Source: Clostridia bacterium (GTDB lineage: Bacteria > Bacillota > Clostridia > UMGS1883). From it: 15,981 nucleotides of DNA. Positions within the stretch are counted from its first letter, which is position 1. The number at the start of each line of letters is the position of its first letter. Below the pieces are notes generated by a model. The model was not told where the DNA came from, made no database searches, and saw nothing but the letters and a program-made list of their open reading frames with translations. Shown here piece after piece: positions 1 through 4,094 of the stretch. The translations under genes and the position numbers were made by a program. Where the stretch lies: contig JAJQCX010000076.1 in NCBI GenBank assembly GCA_021202495.1, positions 1-15,981 of the forward strand. Direction: 5' to 3'.

Positions 1-31
1 ATATAAATATGTCGATTTTTAAATATTTGTC

Positions 32-60
32 TTGATAAACAGAAGAAAACAATGTATAAT
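32..60 (+). promoter_or_regulatory. Sigma-A type promoter of the candidate small-RNA/peptide locus
   Basis: TTGATA at 32-37 and a perfect TATAAT at 55-60 are separated by 17 bases. This predicts a start near 67. It would transcribe the structured 5' segment at 83-125 and then the small ORFs at 167 and 198. It points toward the minus-strand promoter at 351-379, so the two transcripts converge. Nothing recognisable lies in bases 1-31. Confidence 0.75.
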
Positions 61-82
61 AATTTCGTCGGAGCAATCCGAT

Positions 83-125
83 AAAGGCAAGATCTCTTAG
101 CGGTGATTACACCGGCGGTTATGCC
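83..125 (+). repeat. 5'-leader structured motif, copy 1 of an inverted pair
   Basis: The segment starts AAAGGCAAGATCTC (83-96) and ends CGGTTATGCC (116-125), with a small GGTG-ATTA-CACC hairpin between. The GGCA and TGCC ends can pair. The same two blocks occur in inverted orientation at 316-342, as the reverse complements of AAAGGCAAGACCTC and CGGTTATGCC. The motif therefore lies at the 5' end of both opposing transcripts, and the two copies are complementary to each other within one plus-strand RNA. The single difference (T versus C) still allows a G-U pair. The plus copy has about 15 extra bases in the middle. Confidence 0.6.
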
Positions 126-166
126 CTCTTTTATCATGGCAAAGTCTATGAAAGGAGGGAGTGCTT

Positions 167-307
167 ATGAATAAAGTAAGTAAGCATTTTGCTGCATATG
201 GCAAAAAAACTGATTTCCGCAGTTTTTATCATTATCATATTTATGATAATGACTTCCATAAAAGCACAATAGCCGCCCCTGCAGAGAGCGGCTATTGTAA
301 AAAATAG
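167..307 (+). CDS. Small 46-residue ORF with very strong RBS, function unknown
   Basis: The ATG at 167 follows AAAGGAGGG (151-159) at near-ideal spacing, the strongest ribosome-binding site in the first 600 bases, and lies about 100 nt downstream of a near-consensus promoter. The predicted 46-residue product starts MNKVSKHFAAYGKK and ends SGYCKK. It is basic and rich in His and Tyr, and has no membrane segment or recognised domain. Its last third is encoded by the GC-rich hairpin, which argues that part of the sequence is constrained by RNA structure rather than protein. A hydrophobic ORF is nested in another frame (198-272). It could be a real small protein, a leader ORF, or a decayed frame of a type I toxin. 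I do not recognise a family. Confidence 0.4.
   Translation: MNKVSKHFAAYGKKTDFRSFYHYHIYDNDFHKSTIAAPAESGYCKK
198..272 (+). CDS. Nested 24-residue hydrophobic peptide, possible type I toxin
   Basis: The ORF runs from ATG at 198 to TAG at 270-272. The product begins MAKKLISAV, continues with a run of Ile, Phe and Met (IIIIFMIM), and ends TSIKAQ. This is one short transmembrane-length hydrophobic segment with basic residues near the N-terminus and near the C-terminus. That layout is typical of type I toxin peptides such as the Fst/Ldr and TxpA-like classes, although it matches no named family I can place with certainty. No good ribosome-binding site lies directly upstream, so translation would need coupling to the 167 ORF, a frameshift, or a TTG start at 189. 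An antisense transcript from the 351-379 promoter would overlap its 3' end. Confidence 0.35.
   Translation: MAKKLISAVFIIIIFMIMTSIKAQ
229..252. repeat. Perfect AT-rich palindrome inside the small hydrophobic ORF
   Basis: TCATTATCATA (229-239), the two-base centre TT and TATGATAATGA (242-252) form a perfect 11-bp inverted repeat. Because it is palindromic, both strands encode runs of Ile and Met in this stretch. It sits just before the GC-rich hairpin at 266-298 and overlaps the coding sequence of the 24-residue peptide. It could be an RNA stem that hides or exposes translation signals, or the 3' boundary of the opposing minus-strand RNA. Confidence 0.6.
266..298. terminator. Perfect 11-bp GC-rich hairpin, terminator for the minus-strand RNA
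   Basis: ACAATAGCCGC (266-276) and GCGGCTATTGT (288-298) form a perfect 11-bp stem around a loop of about 11 bases. On the minus strand it is followed by GCTTTTA, giving a plausible intrinsic terminator. On the plus strand it is followed by TAAAAAATAG, so it has no U-tract there and plus transcription may read through into the inverted motif at 316-342. Confidence 0.6.
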
Positions 308-315
308 TCGTAATT

Positions 316-342
316 GGCATAACCGTTTGAGGTCTTGCCTTT
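316..342 (-). repeat. 5'-leader structured motif, copy 2 (inverted)
   Basis: GGCATAACCG (316-325) and GAGGTCTTGCCTTT (329-342) are the reverse complements of the blocks at 116-125 and 83-96. On the minus strand this is the first element of the predicted small RNA. In a plus-strand read-through RNA it could pair with the 5' end, a long-range 5'-3' interaction of the type known in type I toxin mRNAs. Confidence 0.6.
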
Positions 343-350
343 CTGTCATT

Positions 351-379
351 ATTATATCCTTTCGATTCGCTTTTGTCAA
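351..379 (-). promoter_or_regulatory. Consensus sigma-A type promoter, minus strand
   Basis: On the minus strand TTGACA (complement of 374-379) is followed after exactly 17 bases by TATAAT (complement of 351-356). Both hexamers are perfect matches to consensus. No open reading frame of useful size with a ribosome-binding site follows, so a strong promoter here most likely drives a regulatory RNA. Confidence 0.8.
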
Positions 380-407
380 CCGCCTAAAATAAAATTTCGC
401 AAAACAC

Positions 408-436
408 TTTACAACAAGCCCATTTTGTTATAAAAT
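408..436 (+). promoter_or_regulatory. Probable galE promoter
   Basis: TTTACA (408-413), a 17-base spacer and TAAAAT (431-436) predict a start at about 442-443. That is the first base of the fold-back element at 443-622. The distance to the galE start is about 210 bases, unusually long for a housekeeping gene leader, and almost all of it is the repeat element. Confidence 0.55.
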
Positions 437-442
437 ATCTGC

Positions 443-622
443 AAGGAACCACTGATTAATTAACGCCTGACGGCTCAGTACGCATCTCGCTTGCGTCTTT
501 TCCGTCATTGGGGCACAAGAAAGCCCTCGCGAATACACAAAGTATTCACTCGGTCTTTTTGCACAATCTGACGAAAAATCCGACTGCGCGATATGCGCAC
601 TGTAATTAATCAGTGCTTCCTT
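443..622. mobile_element. 180-bp fold-back element with 20-bp terminal inverted repeats (MITE-like)
   Basis: The left end (443-462) and the inverse of the right end (603-622) are identical except for one base: both read AAGGAA, then C or G, then CACTGATTAATTA. The interior arms also match as inverted copies, for example GTACGCATCTCGC on the left against GTGCGCATATCGC on the inverse right arm. The apex is a GAATAC-ACAAA-GTATTC stem near 521-537. The element has no coding capacity. This is the structure of a miniature inverted-repeat element or a non-autonomous IS relic. No clear target-site duplication is visible in the immediate flanks. Its transcript would fold into a long hairpin in the galE leader. 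Confidence 0.7.
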
Positions 623-653
623 ACAAAGTTATGTTTTGAAGGAGAGATTATCC

Positions 654-1664
654 ATGAAAGTATTACTCACCGGCGGCGCGGGCTACATAGGCTCCCACAC
701 CTGCATCGAGCTTTTGAACGCGGGTCACGAAGCTGTCATTGTCGACAACTATTCCAACAGCAAGCCCGAAGCCCTCAACAGAATAAGAGAAATTTCGGGC
801 AAGGATTTCACGTTTTACGAAGCTGACTGCTGCGATAAGACGGCTGTGGAAAAGATTTTTGCCGAAAACAAAATCGACGCGGTCATCCATTTTGCCGGTC
901 TTAAGGCTGTCGGCGAAAGCGTGCAAATTCCGCTCGCGTATTACAGAAATAATCTCGATTCCACGCTCACGCTGCTTGAGGTTATGCCCAAATACGGCTG
1001 CAACAAGTTTGTCTTTTCATCGTCCGCGACGGTTTACGGCGTTCCCAAGGAGGTTCCGCTCGTTGAGGGTATGCCCACCGGCTGCACAAGCCCCTACGGC
1101 TGGACGAAATACATGATTGAGCAAATTTTGACCGACGCATCCGTCGCGAATCCCGATTTGAGCGTTGTGCTTCTGCGCTACTTCAACCCCATCGGCGCAC
1201 ATGAGAGCGGCAGAATAGGCGAAGACCCGAACGGCATTCCGAATAACCTCATGCCCTTTATCACACAGGTTGCGATAGGCAAGCGTCCGGAGCTCGGCGT
1301 TTTCGGCAACGACTACCCCACCCCCGACGGAACGTGCGTGCGCGACTACATCCACGTTGTAGACCTTGCGATAGGTCACGTTAAGGCAATTGAATTTGCC
1401 GACAAAAACAAGGGCACAGAAATATTTAACCTCGGCACCGGGATAGGCTACAGCGTGCTCGACGTTATCCACGCCTTTGAAAAGGCGAACAACCTCAAGC
1501 TCAACTATTCCTTTAAGCCTCGCCGCGCGGGCGACGTTCCCGAGTGCTACGCAAACGCGGAAAAGGCGCTGAAAGGTCTCGGCTGGAAGGCTGAAAGAAA
1601 TCTAGAGGATATGTGCCGCGATTCGTGGAACTGGCAGAAGAACAACCCCAACGGACTTAACTAA
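654..1664 (+). CDS. galE: UDP-glucose 4-epimerase
   Basis: This is a cytoplasmic NAD-dependent epimerase that interconverts UDP-glucose and UDP-galactose (Leloir pathway, and supply of UDP-Gal for glycans). The 336-residue length is normal for the family. The N-terminal Rossmann motif GGAGYIGSH is at residues 7-15. The SSSATVYG segment holds the catalytic Ser, and the YxxxK pair is Y148/K152. The C-terminal part (RAGDVPECYAN) is typical of GalE. I chose ATG 654 because AAGGAGAG (639-646) is well placed; a TTG at 636 would sit on that site. At the position corresponding to Tyr299 of the E. coli enzyme the residue appears to be Cys298, a small gatekeeper associated with enzymes that also accept UDP-GlcNAc/GalNAc. 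It is transcribed alone, through the fold-back leader, and followed by a hairpin. Confidence 0.96.
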   Translation: MKVLLTGGAGYIGSHTCIELLNAGHEAVIVDNYSNSKPEALNRIREISGKDFTFYEADCCDKTAVEKIFAENKIDAVIHFAGLKAVGESVQIPLAYYRNNLDSTLTLLEVMPKYGCNKFVFSSSATVYGVPKEVPLVEGMPTGCTSPYGWTKYMIEQILTDASVANPDLSVVLLRYFNPIGAHESGRIGEDPNGIPNNLMPFITQVAIGKRPELGVFGNDYPTPDGTCVRDYIHVVDLAIGHVKAIEFADKNKGTEIFNLGTGIGYSVLDVIHAFEKANNLKLNYSFKPRRAGDVPECYANAEKALKGLGWKAERNLEDMCRDSWNWQKNNPNGLN

Positions 1665-1675
1665 ATAAAATTTTC

Positions 1676-1710
1676 ATCAAACGGGCGTTCACGCTGAACA
1701 CCCGTTTGAT
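1676..1710 (+). terminator. Hairpin after galE, probable terminator
   Basis: TCAAACGGG (1677-1685) and CCCGTTTGA (1701-1709) enclose GTTCA-CGC-TGAAC with one C-A mismatch, forming a long stable stem 12 bases after the galE stop. The U-tract is not immediate: TTGTATG precedes CTTTTTT at 1722-1728. Termination may therefore be incomplete. Confidence 0.55.
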
Positions 1711-1726
1711 TGTATGAAAAACTTTT

Positions 1727-3175
1727 TTGGAAAGGGGGAAACTTAAAATAATTACCGAACGCAATTTCATGAAATTCAACGGCTGCCCGCGTCAGGCTTA
1801 TTTTTTGGAGCATTCGCCCGAAGCCGCCGTTCAAAGCCGCCGTGACAAGGCTGATATGTCGCGCATTTCCGCCGGCATACAAAACGACATGTTAAAAAGC
1901 TTTCCCCCCGGCGTTCAGATAAGCGGTGATTACCGCCGCGCCGCGGCCGACACGTTCCGCTTTATAAAAGAAGGCGCGTCCGTCATTTACGGCGCGACTT
2001 TTATCGCAGGCTCCGCCGCCTGCCGCTGCGACGTCATTATGAAAAACGGCGATTTTTACGATTTATACACCGTTCGCCCGACCGACCGCTATATGCGCTA
2101 TGCCGACGAAGCTCTTTACGACAAAATTATCGCGCAAAAAAGTGGGCTCAACTGCTCAAAATCCTATATTTGCGCGATTGACAAAAAGGCTCATGGGAAT
2201 AATATTCTCTGTGTAATAGACACCGACAACCCCGCAAAGCAAAAGGCTCTCCGCGAAAAGCTATCGTTCATTTCCCTCCTTTCGCGGCAGGCTCATTTGC
2301 CGAAAGCGCAGCTTTCGCGAAGCTGCGGCTCGTGTCCCTTTTTCGCGGAATGCTTTGACACCGGTGAAGAGAGCATTTTTTCGTTAAAATCGCTCAATTT
2401 CACGCAGAAATCATCGCTTTGGCAGCACGGCGTTAAAACCGTTTCCGACTATCTTGCGCTTTCCTCTCCGAGCGAGAGCGTCTTGCGCGAAATCCGCGTC
2501 CGCTCCTCCGACGAGGATGTGTACGATAAAGACGCAATACAAGCCTTTTTGTCGCAGCTTTCCTACCCTCTTGGCTTTCTCGATTTTGAAACCGCGGAGG
2601 TTTTCGTGCCGAGCGACCCCATTCTCTCGCCGATGGACACCGTGATAACTCAATTTTCATATCATCTTATCGAACGAGAGGGTGCAGAGGCTGTGCATTT
2701 CGATTTTATCGGCGACGGCGTGACCTATCCCGAACGCGACGCCGCAAAAGAGCTTATCCGGGTTATAAAGCCCAATCACTGCGTGCTGATGTATTCGGAC
2801 TATGAAAAAATATGCATCGAACGCCTCTGCCGCAGACTGCCGGAATTTTCGGCGGATTTGCAGATTATTTTGTCAAACCTCGTCGATTTGGAAAAGCCGT
2901 TTGCGAAAAAGCACCTCGTAAACCGCCGCATGGAGGGCAAAAGCAGCCTCAAAAAGGTGCTGCCCGCGCTTTACCCGGGCGAAAAAGCTCTCAGCTATTC
3001 CGCGCTGCCGATAAAAAACGGGCGCATGGCGGAAAGCGTGTATATGCGTCTGCCGAAAATGGACACAGACGAGCGCAAAAGAGCCGTCCGCGATCTTCGC
3101 GAATATAACGCGCTCGACACGCTCGCGATGATAAAACTTCTCGAAAAATTGCAATATTACAGCGGAGGAGATTAA
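1727..3175 (+). CDS. DUF2779 protein: degenerate Cas4/RecB-like nuclease domain plus DnaQ-like exonuclease domain
   Basis: The 482-residue product matches the DUF2779 pattern as I know it. The N-terminal half resembles a Cas4/RecB-type domain. Cys20 (GCPRQ) and C200-x2-C203-x5-C209 are placed like the four ligands of a Cas4/AddB [4Fe-4S] cluster. The usual ExK catalytic pair is replaced by T115-V-R117, so this domain probably does not cut. The C-terminal half is RNase H-fold DEDD exonuclease-like: DFET with D286 and E288, then D387 in LVDL, and D464 in NALDT. Residue numbers assume the TTG at 1727. The start is uncertain: a GAAAGGGGG ribosome-binding site (1730-1738) lies inside the TTG-initiated frame, and the first ATG (1769) would remove the conserved start of the domain. 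An ATA (1748) or ATT (1751) start is possible. One base separates its stop from the patatin gene. Confidence 0.8.
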   Translation: MERGKLKIITERNFMKFNGCPRQAYFLEHSPEAAVQSRRDKADMSRISAGIQNDMLKSFPPGVQISGDYRRAAADTFRFIKEGASVIYGATFIAGSAACRCDVIMKNGDFYDLYTVRPTDRYMRYADEALYDKIIAQKSGLNCSKSYICAIDKKAHGNNILCVIDTDNPAKQKALREKLSFISLLSRQAHLPKAQLSRSCGSCPFFAECFDTGEESIFSLKSLNFTQKSSLWQHGVKTVSDYLALSSPSESVLREIRVRSSDEDVYDKDAIQAFLSQLSYPLGFLDFETAEVFVPSDPILSPMDTVITQFSYHLIEREGAEAVHFDFIGDGVTYPERDAAKELIRVIKPNHCVLMYSDYEKICIERLCRRLPEFSADLQIILSNLVDLEKPFAKKHLVNRRMEGKSSLKKVLPALYPGEKALSYSALPIKNGRMAESVYMRLPKMDTDERKRAVRDLREYNALDTLAMIKLLEKLQYYSGGD

Positions 3176-3176
3176 C

Positions 3177-4025
3177 ATGCAGCAAAAAACCTCCCTTGTC
3201 TTGGAGGGCGGCGGTATGCGCGGAATTTATACCGCCGGCGTTCTCGACGTTTTTATGAAATACGACATTTGGTTTGACAGCGTTTTCGCGGTCTCCGCGG
3301 GCGCGTGCCACGCCGTGAGCTACGTTTCGCGCCAAAGAGGGCGCTCATATAAAATTGTCAATGACTATGCCAACGATTGGCGCTATCTCAGTAAGCGCAG
3401 CCTTCTTTTGACGGGCGACATGTTCGGCGCAAAATTTGTGTATCAAACTATTCCCGACAAGCTCATTCCGTTCGATTACGACGCTTTCCGCGAAAATCCC
3501 ATGCGCCTTTACGCCGTCGTGACAAATCTCGATACAGGACTTGCCGAATATCTGCCCGTCCGCGACGCAAAAACCGAGATTGACAAAATAAGAGCTTCCG
3601 CGTCACTTCCGGGCATTTCGCGCACGGTCAGGATTGACGGTGAAAAATATCTCGACGGCGGCATAAGCGATTCCATCCCCGTAAAACGCGCGCTTGAGGA
3701 AACGGACAAAGCCGTTGTAGTCCTTACCCGCCAGCGCGGCTACGTCAAGCACCCGACAAGCATGGGCAAACAGGTCGGCGCACTCTACCGCCGCTACCCC
3801 GAATTTATCGAGGCGGTAAAAACGCGCCACATTCGCTATAACGATACGCTGCGGCTTATCGAAGAAAAGGAAAAAGAGGGCAAGGTGCTCGTAATTCAGC
3901 CTAAAGCCCCCCTCGACGTAAAACGCACGGAGAGAAATATTGAAAAGCTGCAGCCGTTGTATCAAGACGGCGTGGACGATACGGAGGAGTGCGTTGAAAG
4001 GATAAAACAATTTATCAATTGTTGA
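3177..4025 (+). CDS. Patatin-like phospholipase (YjjU/RssA-like)
   Basis: This is a 282-residue predicted lipid acyl hydrolase of the patatin family, using a Ser-Asp dyad. The oxyanion glycine-rich loop GGGMRG is at residues 11-16. The nucleophile elbow is A-V-S40-A-G, in which the first Gly of the usual GxSxG is Ala. The second catalytic residue is D160 in DGGISDSIP. The C-terminal segment (PLDVKRTERNIEKLQPLYQDG) is the tail typical of the YjjU-like bacterial subgroup. No signal peptide or membrane segment is seen, so it should be cytoplasmic. ATG 3177 is preceded by GGAGGAG, and the gene starts one base after the DUF2779 stop, so the two are surely cotranscribed. The natural substrate is unknown. 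Patatins also serve as effectors in some anti-phage systems, but nothing in this protein shows that role. Confidence 0.92.
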   Translation: MQQKTSLVLEGGGMRGIYTAGVLDVFMKYDIWFDSVFAVSAGACHAVSYVSRQRGRSYKIVNDYANDWRYLSKRSLLLTGDMFGAKFVYQTIPDKLIPFDYDAFRENPMRLYAVVTNLDTGLAEYLPVRDAKTEIDKIRASASLPGISRTVRIDGEKYLDGGISDSIPVKRALEETDKAVVVLTRQRGYVKHPTSMGKQVGALYRRYPEFIEAVKTRHIRYNDTLRLIEEKEKEGKVLVIQPKAPLDVKRTERNIEKLQPLYQDGVDDTEECVERIKQFINC

Positions 4026-4094
4026 AGCATGTCCCGTTTATCGGACGCGGGATGTGATAAATTTGTACAGACAAAAATATCGGGAGGGAAACAA

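Larger units (their letters stand above)
256..344 (-). ncRNA. Candidate antisense small RNA, about 85-90 nt
   Basis: The consensus minus-strand promoter at 351-379 predicts a start near 344. Reading leftward, the RNA would carry the GGCAAGACCTC/CGGTTATGCC leader motif. It would then reach the perfect hairpin at 266-298, followed on this strand by GCTTTT, an adequate intrinsic terminator near 256-262. The resulting short RNA is fully complementary to the 3' part of the plus transcript, including the end of the hydrophobic ORF at 198-272. This layout matches the antitoxin RNA of type I systems. The ends are inferred from promoter and terminator only. Confidence 0.45.

Noticed and set aside
83..160. 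Possible riboswitch ahead of the small ORF
   Set aside because: There is a structured leader, but I cannot match it to any known riboswitch consensus, and the downstream frame is not a metabolic gene. The inverted copy on the opposite strand fits an RNA-pair model better.
121..174. 17-codon ORF (ATG 121) overlapping the strong RBS
   Set aside because: It has no ribosome-binding site of its own and no recognisable product. Its ATG is part of the structured CGGTTATGCC block.
146..379. 77-codon minus-strand ORF
   Set aside because: Its start lies among the minus-promoter sequences without a ribosome-binding site, and it crosses both palindromes. It would need read-through of the minus-strand terminator.
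4029..4094. Longer mcrB start at ATG 4029
   Set aside because: No ribosome-binding site precedes it, whereas GGGAGGGAA stands before ATG 4095. The extra residues resemble translated intergenic hairpin rather than protein.
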